A stretch of 34,409 nucleotides of DNA from Alteromonadaceae bacterium (GTDB lineage Bacteria > Pseudomonadota > Gammaproteobacteria > Enterobacterales > Alteromonadaceae): NCBI GenBank assembly GCA_015487235.1, contig WFQC01000011.1:1-34409 (forward strand). Direction: 5' to 3'. Position 1 is the stretch's first letter. Every line of letters starts with the position of its first letter. Of the stretch, positions 9,501 through 17,533 are shown piece after piece. The notes under the pieces are model-generated. The model was not told where the DNA came from. It searched no databases and saw only the letters and a list, made by a program, of their open reading frames with translations. The position numbers and the translations under genes are program-made.

Positions 9501-11234
9501 TTAATGAATCCTCAAGCAGGTACTTATTGGGTCGCTGTACAAAATTTTTCTGCTTCAGCAAAAGATGCAGAAGATGCTTATACATTAGCAACGGCTATTA
9601 TTGATGGTGAGTTAGCTGATAACCTAATGATCACAACAGAAAATAATAAAATTCCAGCATTAACTAACTTTGATCTAAATGTTGTTTGGGATCTTGGTAG
9701 TGCTATGGCGGGTGATATTTTCTATGGTGCGGTTGATTTAGGTACCAGTGCAGAAACTGCGGGTAATTTAGGTTTAATTGCGGTTGATGTAAAACGTGGT
9801 GCTGATGATGTATCTATTAGTAATGATATTCGTGAGCGTTTATTTATTGGCGATACTGTAAATTATGCCGTATCTGTTGCAGCTAACTTTATGCCAGATG
9901 ATCGTATTTATACGATTACTGCGGATATTCCAGCAGGTATGAAATTAGATGCAAGTTCGGTAACAGGTAATGCAACCATTACTGAAAACCAAATTACATG
10001 GGAAGTAGAACGTCCATCATTATTAGGCGCTTCGCCAAGTTACGATATGGTGACTAATGCTCAAGATTCAAGTTGTGCAGTACCAGCAGCCTTAGGTGGT
10101 AGTTATGTTGATTTAGCGGCTTTTGGTATTAGCCCTGGTGAAATGGATGGTGATGCTCAAACAGCAACTTATGGTGTTAGTGCTAACTATATGGGCACGT
10201 TATACAATGCTGTAAATATTACCGATGATGGTTTTATTTACTTCACAGGTGGCTATGGCAGTAATTCATGGATAAATCAACTACTACCAGATACTACAGA
10301 GTCTAATAACCTTGTTGCACCACTATGGCGAGATATGCAAATTGAACGTAGTGATACATCTGGTGTTTCTGTAGCCATGACGAGGGATTCAGCATGGACC
10401 ATTATCGAATTTGATGATATGAAACATTGGCTAGGCTTTGCTGATAATGCAACGTCAGCTGGTTTGTCTGGTCCTGTTGGTGATATCGCTGATTTTGAAG
10501 TTATTTTTGATAATACAACCGGTAATTTTTACTTTGCTTATGATAATGTAACTCATGATTGGGGTGATGCTTTAGGGGTTACGGTTGGTTATGAAGATGC
10601 TACTGGTGAAACAGGTCGTGCTGATATTTATGCTAAATCTGTTTGGGGTGGCGCTGATGGATCTATTGGTTCAGTAACGACAATCGAGTCAGGTCTTGTT
10701 ATGTGTTATACCTTAGTGCCTGTACCAGATGAAGCTTTAGTACTTAATTTTAGTACGGAAGTTGCTAAAGACTATAAAGGCGGTAGCTTGGGTGTAACTT
10801 TAACTAATAGTGTAAATGCTCGTGATGCAGTTGATGTTGTTAGTGCTGAAGCTGCGTCTATTGAAGTTGAAGGCCCTCCTGTTGCAATGATTGCTGCGCC
10901 GAATGCAGTTACAGAGGAAGAAAGTGTTACTATTGATGGTTCAGTATCAACGGATCCAAATGGTGATGAATTAACCTATACTTGGGTACAACTTGGTGGT
11001 ACGCCAGTAAGCTTTAGTGCTAATGCTGCAACCATTTCATTTGCTGCGCCTAAGGTAACTAAACAAAATGATGTGATTTCATTTCACTTAACTGTTGATG
11101 ATGGTAACGGTAATACCGATACAGAAGTTGTTGCGGTTAACATATTGAATAAGAAATCTAAAGGTGGTTCATTTGGTTGGTTAATACTATTAGCAGCGCC
11201 ATTATTATGGGTACGTCGTCGCGTAGCTAAATAA
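6600..11234 (+). CDS. Secreted S8 (subtilisin-like) serine protease with PA domain and GlyGly-CTERM tail
   Basis: Predicted exported protease of 1544 residues. The start is a GTG at 6600, with GGAGG six bases upstream, directly before a typical signal peptide (KNKVAIAISTALMSVATLQASA). After it come an inhibitor-I9-type propeptide (about 60-200) and the S8 catalytic domain with Asp230 (VVDTGI), His309 (NGHGSHTAS), oxyanion Asn432 (SAGNSGPD) and Ser657 (SGTSMSSPHVAG). A PA domain (about 495-580, ALISRGSCTFSDK) is inserted between Asn432 and Ser657. Downstream are Fn3-like and PPC-like beta domains, a second beta-sandwich region, and a PKD/REJ-like domain near 1420-1510. The C-terminus is GGSFGWLILLAAPLLWVRRR: a Gly-Gly motif, a hydrophobic helix and an Arg cluster, the GlyGly-CTERM signal of rhombosortase substrates. 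Such proteins belong to T2SS-bearing species. The gene is monocistronic, closed by the terminator at 11290-11320. The exact substrate is unknown. Confidence 0.93.
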   Translation: MKNKVAIAISTALMSVATLQASAEMGAVYSTETLKSVQAISFNKDKVQNRYDGKKFIMEKDLGNEEYTYIVRLKNQPIATYSGGIQGLAATNPQVAKKALFKKLATSKKSSAEIRKELRLDLSSPEAIAYGKFLETKQQKFLAKASAKLGSQLNVVYQYKNAFNGMAVRLTQAEAARLSTLPDVAFIERERLEHLDTDTGPTLIGATNVWMGEGQSATNMGEGVIIGVVDTGINSDHPSFADIGADGYDHTNPWGAGVYVGDCAGDFASMCNDKLIGVRSYATITDAYSDATVFGDTPPPANGEDYNGHGSHTASTAGGNILTNVPMVDAEVGQEEGDGINTTGFEFTQISGVAPHANIVAYQICYPGDSGDTYSACPGAAIIAALEDAVADGVDVINYSISGGGDPWASSTEMTFLAAQEAGIFAAVSAGNSGPDAYTTPKSAPWYTVVGAATHGRTFAYSATVNDKSYKYTRGSGPTFSTAITGPLAAAVTVEPDNFEGCNEFAAGAFTDSIALISRGSCTFSDKVTNATAAGATAVVVYNNKDGDATLVMGSLEDTTIPAIMVSQNSGAAILADLEATPDLPITIDPTPTVEMGQADDTASFSSRGPNNYVDDIMTPSVTAPGVSIYAAYADQQFGRDVNQPAPADYAFLSGTSMSSPHVAGAGAVLKSAHPTWTPDNIRSALMLTATTDVRKEDGATAADFFDMGAGRIRVDLASQTGLIMNETAANYTAANPATGGSPRDLNIPSVSDANCVGLCSWTRTVTATADGSWTAEGVSISDGLIIEVSPASFTLAAGESQEITINVDAIGAESDVWSFGHVVLTSADFPTARLPVSVKASNGNLPDMMSFDAYRNVDSFLYKDVMAIEITDFTARSYGLTKATQTQATVAGDSDDSSAYDDVADGINVTTITVPENAKRFVAEIISSASPDLDLRVGIDANGDGLPQEEEEIAISATATALEKVDLMNPQAGTYWVAVQNFSASAKDAEDAYTLATAIIDGELADNLMITTENNKIPALTNFDLNVVWDLGSAMAGDIFYGAVDLGTSAETAGNLGLIAVDVKRGADDVSISNDIRERLFIGDTVNYAVSVAANFMPDDRIYTITADIPAGMKLDASSVTGNATITENQITWEVERPSLLGASPSYDMVTNAQDSSCAVPAALGGSYVDLAAFGISPGEMDGDAQTATYGVSANYMGTLYNAVNITDDGFIYFTGGYGSNSWINQLLPDTTESNNLVAPLWRDMQIERSDTSGVSVAMTRDSAWTIIEFDDMKHWLGFADNATSAGLSGPVGDIADFEVIFDNTTGNFYFAYDNVTHDWGDALGVTVGYEDATGETGRADIYAKSVWGGADGSIGSVTTIESGLVMCYTLVPVPDEALVLNFSTEVAKDYKGGSLGVTLTNSVNARDAVDVVSAEAASIEVEGPPVAMIAAPNAVTEEESVTIDGSVSTDPNGDELTYTWVQLGGTPVSFSANAATISFAAPKVTKQNDVISFHLTVDDGNGNTDTEVVAVNILNKKSKGGSFGWLILLAAPLLWVRRRVAK

Positions 11235-11289
11235 TATCGTTGATGTATTAACATGACTAAAACATAATAAAAAAAGCACTTCATGTGTA

Positions 11290-11320
11290 ATGCCAGTCAG
11301 TTAAGCTGACTGGCATTTTT
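11290..11320 (+). terminator. Strong Rho-independent terminator after the S8 protease
   Basis: ATGCCAGTCAG (11290-11300) pairs perfectly with CTGACTGGCAT (11306-11316) across the five-base loop TTAAG, followed by a T-run to 11320. Confidence 0.92.
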
Positions 11321-11570
11321 ACTTTCAGCCCTAAACGACCCACTTCTATAAAGGGCTATTTACTTATTATATTGGTATAAAACTTATTAATGCTGATTAT
11401 CAGTTAAAGATATCTTTTTTGGCAAATAATATAACCTAAGTGTCAACTAAGCTGCCAAGCTATAGATTTTTATAGGAATAATTCTTATTGTCTAAAGCAA
11501 GATGTTATTTTTACTCACTATTATGATTTGTAACCCTATATGAAAGCTTTCAATTTTATAAAAATAGTTC

Positions 11571-11600
11571 TTGGGTTTTGTGTACTATTTACGCTAAAAT
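11571..11600 (+). promoter_or_regulatory. Possible pckA promoter
   Basis: TTGGGT (11571-11576) and TAAAAT (11595-11600) are separated by 18 bases, a plausible but imperfect sigma-70 pair 130 bases upstream of the pckA ATG. AT-rich background makes this a weak call. Confidence 0.25.
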
Positions 11601-11729
11601 TGTCGCGTTAAATTTATATTCAAGTGACTTTCAGCAGCTTTTAGGTAGATAAGACTCATTTCTAGGTGATTTGGGTATAAATTTATTTTTTCTTAATAAA
11701 ACCTCGTCATATCTAGGAGCATAAAACCC

Positions 11730-13340
11730 ATGACCGCTTTGGACAACTCAATCGACTTATCACCTTATGGCATCACCGATGTTGAAGAGATTGTGTATAA
11801 CCCATCTTACGAATTACTTTTCGCTGAAGAAACCAAAGCTGGTCTCGAAGGTTATGAAAAAGGTCAGCTCACAGAGTTGGGGGCGGTAGCCGTAGATACA
11901 GGTATTTTTACAGGGCGTTCACCTAAAGATAAATATATTGTTCGCGATGATAGCTCACGTGATACGGTATGGTGGTCTGATCAAGGTAAAAATGATAACC
12001 ACCCGATGAGCACAGAAGTTTGGGATCATTTAAAAGGCTTAGTTACCAAACAGTTATCAGGTAAGCGTTTATTTGTTGTTGACACTTTTTGTGGCGCTAA
12101 TGAAGACACCCGTTTGAAAGTGCGTTTTATTACTGAAGTGGCATGGCAAGCTCATTTTGTTAAAAATATGTTTATACGTCCTTCAGAAGAAGAATTAGCG
12201 CATTATGAACCTGACTTTATTGTCATGAATGGGGCTAAAACGACTAACCCTAATTGGCAAGAGCAAGGGCTTAATTCTGAAAATTTTGTTGCGTTTAATT
12301 TAACTGAAAAAATTCAGTTAATTGGTGGTACTTGGTATGGTGGTGAGATGAAAAAAGGTATGTTCTCAATGATGAACTACTACTTACCATTACAAGGTAT
12401 TGCCTCTATGCACTGTAGTGCGAATGTAGGTAAAGACGGCGATGTTGCTATTTTCTTTGGCTTATCTGGTACAGGTAAAACAACGCTTTCAACCGATCCT
12501 AAGCGTCAATTAATTGGTGATGATGAGCACGGTTGGGATGATAATGGTATCTTTAACTTTGAAGGTGGTTGTTATGCTAAAACCATTAATTTAAGTAAAG
12601 AAAGTGAGCCCGATATTTATAATGCGATTCGTCGTGATGCCCTACTAGAAAATGTTGTGGTTGATGAGCAGGGTAAAATTGATTTTGATGACAGCTCAAA
12701 AACTGAAAATACCCGTGTTTCTTATCCTATATACCACATTGATAATATTGTTAAGCCCGTTTCACGAGCTGGCCATGCGAAAAAAGTGATCTTTTTAACG
12801 GCGGATGCTTTTGGCGTATTACCCCCTGTTGCTAAGTTAACGCCTGAGCAAACACAGTATTATTTCCTATCGGGTTTTACTGCTAAGTTAGCAGGTACTG
12901 AACGTGGTATTACCGAACCAACGCCTACTTTTTCAAGTTGTTTTGGTGCAGCATTTTTAAGTTTACACCCAACACAATATGCAGATGTATTACAAAAGCG
13001 TATGCAAGAAGCAGGTGCAGAAGCTTACTTAGTTAATACGGGTTGGAATGGCACAGGTAAGCGTATTTCAATTAAAGCAACGCGAGCAATCATTGATGCT
13101 ATTTTAGATGGCTCAATTGATCATGCAGAAACCTCTGTTATTCCACTGTTTAATTTAACGGTACCTACCCGTTTAGCCGGTGTAGAAGGTGATATTCTTG
13201 ATCCGCGTAATACCTATCAAGATCAAACTGAATGGGAAACAAAAGCGGCTGATTTAGCCAAACGCTTTGTAAATAATTTTGAGAAATTTACCGATACTGA
13301 AAATGGTAAGGCTCTCGTTGCAGCAGGCCCAAAGCTTTAA
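11730..13340 (+). CDS. pckA: Phosphoenolpyruvate carboxykinase (ATP)
   Basis: Catalyses oxaloacetate + ATP to phosphoenolpyruvate + ADP + CO2, the entry step of gluconeogenesis from TCA-cycle carbon. It has 536 residues, against 540 in E. coli. Motifs of the ATP-dependent family are the substrate Arg segment [10 protein letters not shown] near residue 65, the metal/substrate region [13 protein letters not shown] with MHCSANV, the P-loop GLSGTGKT at 244-251, the second kinase motif GDDEHGWDD, and a C-terminal nucleotide-binding part. The ATG follows AGGAG at 11715-11719. envZ faces it from the right with 106 bases between the stops. This gap holds only a weak GCGGCAAA/TTTGTCGC stem near 13366-13393 that might end transcription. 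Acetate-related genes at the other end of the window fit a gluconeogenic lifestyle. Confidence 0.97.
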   Translation: MTALDNSIDLSPYGITDVEEIVYNPSYELLFAEETKAGLEGYEKGQLTELGAVAVDTGIFTGRSPKDKYIVRDDSSRDTVWWSDQGKNDNHPMSTEVWDHLKGLVTKQLSGKRLFVVDTFCGANEDTRLKVRFITEVAWQAHFVKNMFIRPSEEELAHYEPDFIVMNGAKTTNPNWQEQGLNSENFVAFNLTEKIQLIGGTWYGGEMKKGMFSMMNYYLPLQGIASMHCSANVGKDGDVAIFFGLSGTGKTTLSTDPKRQLIGDDEHGWDDNGIFNFEGGCYAKTINLSKESEPDIYNAIRRDALLENVVVDEQGKIDFDDSSKTENTRVSYPIYHIDNIVKPVSRAGHAKKVIFLTADAFGVLPPVAKLTPEQTQYYFLSGFTAKLAGTERGITEPTPTFSSCFGAAFLSLHPTQYADVLQKRMQEAGAEAYLVNTGWNGTGKRISIKATRAIIDAILDGSIDHAETSVIPLFNLTVPTRLAGVEGDILDPRNTYQDQTEWETKAADLAKRFVNNFEKFTDTENGKALVAAGPKL

Positions 13341-13446
13341 TAATACAGAGATTATAATGATGAGGGCGGCAAAGAGTTTACACTATTTGTCGCTTACTTA
13401 TTTATGAGCTTCGGTCAAGTTAGATAGTCGCTCTGATAGCATTGAT

Positions 13447-14757
13447 TTACTTTTGCTTTTTGCATCCCTTTAATGGCAAACACACTTTTGCTTGTAAGCC
13501 ACCTTGTTCTCGATTTGAGAGCATAATGCTACCGCCATGAATATCAATAATCTTTTTAATAATGGCTAAACCGAGCCCGCTACCTTCTGTGCCTCTGGCA
13601 CTATCACCTTGAGTAAAAGGTTGAAATAAACGTTCAATTTCAGCCTCTGGGATCCCAGCACCTTTATCTATTACTGAAAAGCATAATAATGCTTGTTGCT
13701 CATCAATTGTCAAAACAATTTCAATATCGTCATCGGTATAACGTAAAGCATTTTGTATTAAATTGGCTAAAACACGCTTAATACCTACAGTGTGAAAGGG
13801 TATCAACGGGCATGGTACTGGCGTAAAGTGTATAGCGCGCCCTGATTTTTTCTCAGTTTCAACAACATCTTGAATAACACGATTAATGTCAGCGGGCTCA
13901 AACTTTCCTTTGCCATCGTAGCGAATAAAATCAATAAATTGATCGATAATAGAATTCATATCATCAATATCATGTTCTATACCTGCTTTGAGATAATCTT
14001 CGTCAGCAGACATCATTTCAGCCGCAAGGCGAATACGAGTAAGAGGGGTTCGTAAGTCATGAGAAATTCCCGCCATAAGTAAGTTGCGATCATCTTCTAA
14101 CTGCTTAATTCCCTTTGACATGTGGTTAAAAGCACGGGTTACAGAAACTATTTCACTCGTACCTTCTTCTTTCAATGGTTCGGGAAATTCACCACGTCCT
14201 ACTTGCTCTGCTGCTTGTTGTAGGGCTTTTAGTGGTCGGTTTAATTGACGAACAAAAAGCCAACCACCCGCGACACTTAGGCTGCCAATGATCACTAAGA
14301 AGAAAATAAGCGGCGAAAAATTACCATTATCTAAACCCGTTAAAGGAATTTTTACCCACAAATGTGGTGCTTGTGGCGGCCGTATCCAAAAAAGATATTC
14401 GTCACCTTGAGAAATTCTGACTTCAGCTGGCCCGCCGAGTAATTCTGACATTTGTGCTGATCTAAAAGGATAATAAATAGCCTCTTTTAAACCGAGCTGT
14501 AGTGCTTCTTGTTCGCGATAAACACCAATGCCAGTTTGATGATGAAATTCACGAGCCATTAAGGGACTAATTTCAGCCCCTCTGATGTCAATAAAAACAA
14601 CTCGCACTTGTTTTGCTAGCAGTTCATTGATCTGCTTTTGGCTTGGTTCAATAATATATAAAGCGATTGAGATATATGAAACAACTTGATTGATCAGCAA
14701 TAAAAAACCAATCAATAAAACAGTTTGCCCAAAAGCACTACGCGGTAAAATTCTCAT
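13447..14757 (-). CDS. envZ: Osmosensor-type histidine kinase EnvZ
   Basis: Inner-membrane sensor kinase/phosphatase for OmpR. It has 436 residues: membrane helix 1 at about residues 11-34, a periplasmic segment to about 148, helix 2 at about 150-170 ([20 protein letters not shown]), HAMP to about 222, then the dimerisation helix with phospho-acceptor His233 ([16 protein letters not shown]). The ATPase domain has the N box NLIQNALRY, the G1 box DKGAGIP and GSGLGLAI. Downstream of ompR with an 18-base gap, so one operon, as in E. coli where ompR-envZ also lies near pckA. The true stimulus in this organism is not shown by the sequence. Confidence 0.93.
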   Translation of the reverse strand: MRILPRSAFGQTVLLIGFLLLINQVVSYISIALYIIEPSQKQINELLAKQVRVVFIDIRGAEISPLMAREFHHQTGIGVYREQEALQLGLKEAIYYPFRSAQMSELLGGPAEVRISQGDEYLFWIRPPQAPHLWVKIPLTGLDNGNFSPLIFFLVIIGSLSVAGGWLFVRQLNRPLKALQQAAEQVGRGEFPEPLKEEGTSEIVSVTRAFNHMSKGIKQLEDDRNLLMAGISHDLRTPLTRIRLAAEMMSADEDYLKAGIEHDIDDMNSIIDQFIDFIRYDGKGKFEPADINRVIQDVVETEKKSGRAIHFTPVPCPLIPFHTVGIKRVLANLIQNALRYTDDDIEIVLTIDEQQALLCFSVIDKGAGIPEAEIERLFQPFTQGDSARGTEGSGLGLAIIKKIIDIHGGSIMLSNREQGGLQAKVCLPLKGCKKQK

Positions 14758-14775
14758 AAAGAATAAACGATTTAG

Positions 14776-15504
14776 TTAATCGGTTTGACTTTCTCCGTCA
14801 GGAATAAATACATAGCCTAGCCCCCAAACTGTTTGAATATAGCGCGGGTTGGTTGGGTCTACTTCTAGCATGCGGCGTAAACGAGATACTTGCACATCAA
14901 TACTGCGCTCAAGTGCTGAGTAATCTCTACCACGTGCTAAATTCATTAATTTATCGCGTGATAATGGTTCTCTTGGGTGCGTTACAAGTGCTTTTAATAC
15001 AGCAAATTCTCCGCTGGTTAATGGCATACTTGTATGACCCTTTTTCATTTCTCGAGTCGCAAGATTTAAGGTAAAGTCGCCAAATGTCACGGTATTTTCT
15101 GCAATAGAAGGGGCACCAGGAGCTTCTTGAGTGCGTCGACGCAGTACTGCTTTAATTCGTGCTAACAATTCTCTAGGGTTAAAAGGTTTTGGCATATAAT
15201 CATCAGCGCCCAGCTCTAAACCGATAATACGGTCAACTTCATCACCTTTTGCGGTTAGCATAACAATAGGGATATTATTTTCTTTTTGTCGTAAGCGGCG
15301 ACAAATAGACAGCCCATCTTCTCCGGGCAACATTAAATCAAGCACCAATAAATGAAAATTTTCACGCTCAAGTAAGCGATCCATTTGCTCTGAATTAGCT
15401 GCACTTCGTACAGTAAAACCTTGTTCAACTAAATAACGCTCTAGTAATGCACGCAAGCGCATATCATCGTCAACAACTAATATTTTTTGTGTTTCTTGGT
15501 TCAT
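14776..15504 (-). CDS. ompR: Response regulator OmpR
   Basis: DNA-binding response regulator that controls porin and envelope genes when phosphorylated by EnvZ. It has 242 residues (E. coli 239). The receiver domain covers residues 1-120 with the acidic pair/triplet 12-14, phospho-acceptor Asp56 (VLDLMLPGEDGL) and conserved Lys (MPKPF) near 106. The C-terminal winged helix includes LTSGEFAVLKAL and RSIDVQVSRLRR and ends with YIQTVWGLGYVF, the OmpR/PhoB signature. It is the first gene of the ompR-envZ operon. About 220 bases of intergenic DNA separate it from the divergent sigma factor gene. Confidence 0.96.
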   Translation of the reverse strand: MNQETQKILVVDDDMRLRALLERYLVEQGFTVRSAANSEQMDRLLERENFHLLVLDLMLPGEDGLSICRRLRQKENNIPIVMLTAKGDEVDRIIGLELGADDYMPKPFNPRELLARIKAVLRRRTQEAPGAPSIAENTVTFGDFTLNLATREMKKGHTSMPLTSGEFAVLKALVTHPREPLSRDKLMNLARGRDYSALERSIDVQVSRLRRMLEVDPTNPRYIQTVWGLGYVFIPDGESQTD

Positions 15505-15724
15505 AGCACACCCTAAAGCCTTTTTTACTATTATGCCAATGCTACTTGAAGATTTTTGCTTCTTCAGGTCAGGCGAGTATAACTATAAGCTAATTGTGCT
15601 GATAAATAAAAATTATCCTCTATAATAAGCACTTAGTTTTGTTACAAATTATGAAATTATTTCACTTTCGTAAAACACTTGGCTAAAGTTAGTAGCATTC
15701 CATTGTTGTATTAAGAAATTGTCT

Positions 15725-16300
15725 ATGACAAAAGCGTCAGTAAAAGCTGATGAGCTTGATGAAACTGAATTATTAGAGCAACTTCTAGTTTTATTTACCT
15801 TATGTAAACTTAATGATAAAACTGCTTTTAAGCAATTGTATGACTTAATGGCTGAAAAAGTTAAGGGTATTGCCTACCGTATAACTCGTAATCAACAAAG
15901 TGCAGATAAAGTTGTGGTTAAGGTGTTTACTTCTCTGTGGCACAATCGTCACCATTATGACTTTGCTATAGAGCCTTTTGCATGGCTTGTTGCACAAGTT
16001 AAGACTACTGCTCGACAACAGCTCGCAGATGATTTGCAACAAAAGCAATTAAAGCGGCTAGTGCTTAATGAAGTCGAAAGCTTTTATAATGCTTATGGCG
16101 AATTTGATCCTATTAGTCGTCATCATCATAGTTTAACAAAAGCACTGGCTAAACTTGCCCAAAAGCAAAGCCAAGCTATTTTAATGAGCTACCTTTACGG
16201 TTATAGCTGTGATGATATTGCGCAACATTTTAATGTGGCAAAAAAAACCGTGAAATCTTGGTTGCGTCGTGGGCTGCAAAAATTATCACCACCATCATGA
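15725..16300 (+). CDS. ECF-type sigma-70 family factor
   Basis: Alternative sigma factor of 191 residues, with ATG at 15725 (a TTG six bases upstream is in frame but less likely). Region 2 spans about residues 34-105 (FKQLYDLMAEKVKGIAYRIT, then FAWLVAQVK). Region 4 spans about 133-190 with a helix-turn-helix SCDDIAQHFNVAKKTVKSWL and RRGLQKL, as in SigK-like ECF factors that pair with RskA anti-sigma factors. There is no region 1.1 or 3. The region 2.2 segment, normally acidic (EDAEDLVQEVF-like), reads SADKVVVKVF here, an unusual loss of negative charge. The stop overlaps the next gene by ATGA, which strongly suggests coupled translation with its anti-sigma factor. Target promoters are unknown. 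Confidence 0.85.
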   Translation: MTKASVKADELDETELLEQLLVLFTLCKLNDKTAFKQLYDLMAEKVKGIAYRITRNQQSADKVVVKVFTSLWHNRHHYDFAIEPFAWLVAQVKTTARQQLADDLQQKQLKRLVLNEVESFYNAYGEFDPISRHHHSLTKALAKLAQKQSQAILMSYLYGYSCDDIAQHFNVAKKTVKSWLRRGLQKLSPPS

Positions 16301-16623
16301 ATAAAATATCTCGTTATCAAAATATTGAAATTATCGAACACTTAGCCAGCCATTATGTCTTGGGCTGTTTGTCAGAGCATGTTATGACTAGAGTTACCAA
16401 GCTCAGAAAAAATAATAGTGTGCTTGACCAACGTATTATTGCCTGGCAAATCTACTTGAGTCAGCTTGATCGCGAAGCGGCGGAGCAAATTGTGCCAATA
16501 GATGTTTGGCAGCAAATTTCAGCACAGTTAACTGAACCGAGCCAAACAACAACTCGTGCTAATTATGTTATCTTTTTTATCATTATTATTTGTTTATTGG
16601 CTATTTGGCTTATTATTTTTTAA
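16297..16623 (+). CDS. Minimal RskA-like anti-sigma factor (membrane-anchored)
   Basis: A 108-residue protein whose ATG overlaps the sigma factor stop (ATGA). The N-terminal 75 residues follow the pattern of RskA-type anti-sigma domains: HLASHYVLGCLS at 15-26, a helix with IIAWQIYLSQL around Trp50, and VPIDVWQQIS around Trp71. A single hydrophobic helix at about 90-108 ends the protein. Typical RskA proteins continue with a periplasmic domain of more than 100 residues; none exists here, so signal input cannot go through that domain. No HxxxCxxC zinc motif is present. The assignment rests on pattern similarity and on coupling to the sigma gene. An alternative would be an unrelated small tail-anchored protein. 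Confidence 0.7.
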   Translation: MNKISRYQNIEIIEHLASHYVLGCLSEHVMTRVTKLRKNNSVLDQRIIAWQIYLSQLDREAAEQIVPIDVWQQISAQLTEPSQTTTRANYVIFFIIIICLLAIWLIIF

Positions 16624-16656
16624 TACAAAAGGTGGAAAGTATGGGAGAATCCGATA

Positions 16657-17016
16657 ATGAAAATATGGATCCTCATCTTTAAAGCACCCGTTCGCGTTAT
16701 ACGTATAAAACGTAAGCGAGCAGGCTTGCGCCTAAAACAACAAATGCTAATGATCAAAATAGCGCTAAGCCAAGAAAAAGCTGAAACAAAAGAAATGTTG
16801 GTTATTTATCGAAAATACACTCAGCGACAAGCAAGTAAAGCAGAATTAAAAATAGCTAATGAACAATTTGTCGATATTGTTAAAGGTTTAGGTATTGGCG
16901 TTTTTGCGGTATTGCCTTTTGCTCCTATTACAATCCCTGTGGTTATAAAATTGGGTAAACTTGTTGGGGTCAATATTTTACCCAGTTCATTTAACCAAGA
17001 AGAAAAAAACAAATAG
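16657..17016 (+). CDS. LETM1-like small membrane protein
   Basis: A 119-residue protein, basic in the first 45 residues, with a short hydrophobic stretch at the N-terminus (MKIWILIFKAPVRV). The core at about 60-112 reads ELKIANEQFVDIVKGLGIGV, then FAVLPFAPITIPVVIKLGK, then ILPSSF. This mirrors the LETM1 domain of mitochondrial ion/proton exchange proteins, where a similar helix pair with a Pro-rich membrane segment ends in a LPSTF-like motif. It is far shorter than eukaryotic LETM1 and lacks EF hands. A GGGAG ribosome site lies nine bases before the ATG. It lies 33 bases after the anti-sigma gene, so probably in the same operon. Ion transport or ribosome binding are possible roles taken from the family, not shown here. 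Confidence 0.65.
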   Translation: MKIWILIFKAPVRVIRIKRKRAGLRLKQQMLMIKIALSQEKAETKEMLVIYRKYTQRQASKAELKIANEQFVDIVKGLGIGVFAVLPFAPITIPVVIKLGKLVGVNILPSSFNQEEKNK

Positions 17017-17057
17017 CTGTTAACGAATGCTCATAAGCTTAAAATAAGGTGTTGATC

Positions 17058-17531
17058 ATGACAACAAATAAACCAATTGCGGCTAAAGCTATTGTCGCGA
17101 ACCAACAAGCAAGTGTTTACCCTGAGCCCTTTGCTCAAAAAGTACAAGGGCGCATGAAGCGCAAACTCGGTCATTATTTTGGGCTCAGCAACTTTGGGGT
17201 GAATTTAACGACACTAAAGCCTAACGCTATTTCAGCGTTAAAACATTATCACTTAACACAAGATGAATTTATTTATGTGATTTCTGGTGAGTTAACGCTT
17301 ATTTACGGAAATGAAAAATATCGGCTTAGCGAAGGTGATTGCTTTGGCTTTAAATGTGGAGATAAAATTGGCCATCAATTGATCAATGAAAGTCACCGCG
17401 AGGCCAGTTATTTAGAAATAGGCGATCGCAGTGCTAATGATAAAGTTGAGTACCCTGATGATGATCTTCGTGCTGAATTTCAAAAAAATGGTCAATGGCA
17501 ATTTAAGCACAAAGATGGACGACCTTATTAG
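17058..17531 (+). CDS. Cupin domain protein of unknown function
   Basis: A 157-residue single-domain cupin. The ATG at 17058 is preceded by AAGG; a GTG at 17049 is in frame. Metal-binding residues of the first cupin motif are visible as His63, His65 and Glu70 (KHYHLTQDEF), followed by VISGEL. The second motif gives Gly93, the FGF segment and His106 (KIGHQLIN). The second motif lacks the usual Pro. A conserved C-terminus (EVGD-like YLEIGDR, VEYPDDDL, KDGRPY) marks a widespread subfamily often annotated only as cupin. It lies 41 bases after the LETM1-like gene on the same strand. The substrate is unknown. Confidence 0.85.
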   Translation: MTTNKPIAAKAIVANQQASVYPEPFAQKVQGRMKRKLGHYFGLSNFGVNLTTLKPNAISALKHYHLTQDEFIYVISGELTLIYGNEKYRLSEGDCFGFKCGDKIGHQLINESHREASYLEIGDRSANDKVEYPDDDLRAEFQKNGQWQFKHKDGRPY

Positions 17532-17533
17532 CT

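Larger units (their letters stand above)
11235..11729. other. Protease/pckA intergenic region
   Basis: 495 bases without a supported gene. It contains the protease terminator (11290-11320), then AT-rich DNA, a possible pckA promoter near 11571-11600 and the pckA ribosome binding site AGGAG at 11715-11719. No CRP-like TGTGA-N6-TCACA site was seen. Nothing else was recognised between about 11330 and 11560. Confidence 0.6.

Noticed and set aside
15541-15580. Possible hairpin GAAG-ATTTTTG-CTTC in the ompR/sigma intergenic region
   Set aside because: Only four paired bases and no T-run; not above background for this composition.
16641-16682. 13-codon frame with a GGTGG ribosome site overlapping the start of the LETM1-like gene
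   Set aside because: Too short and without any support beyond the ribosome-like sequence; the GGGAG inside it serves the LETM1-like start.
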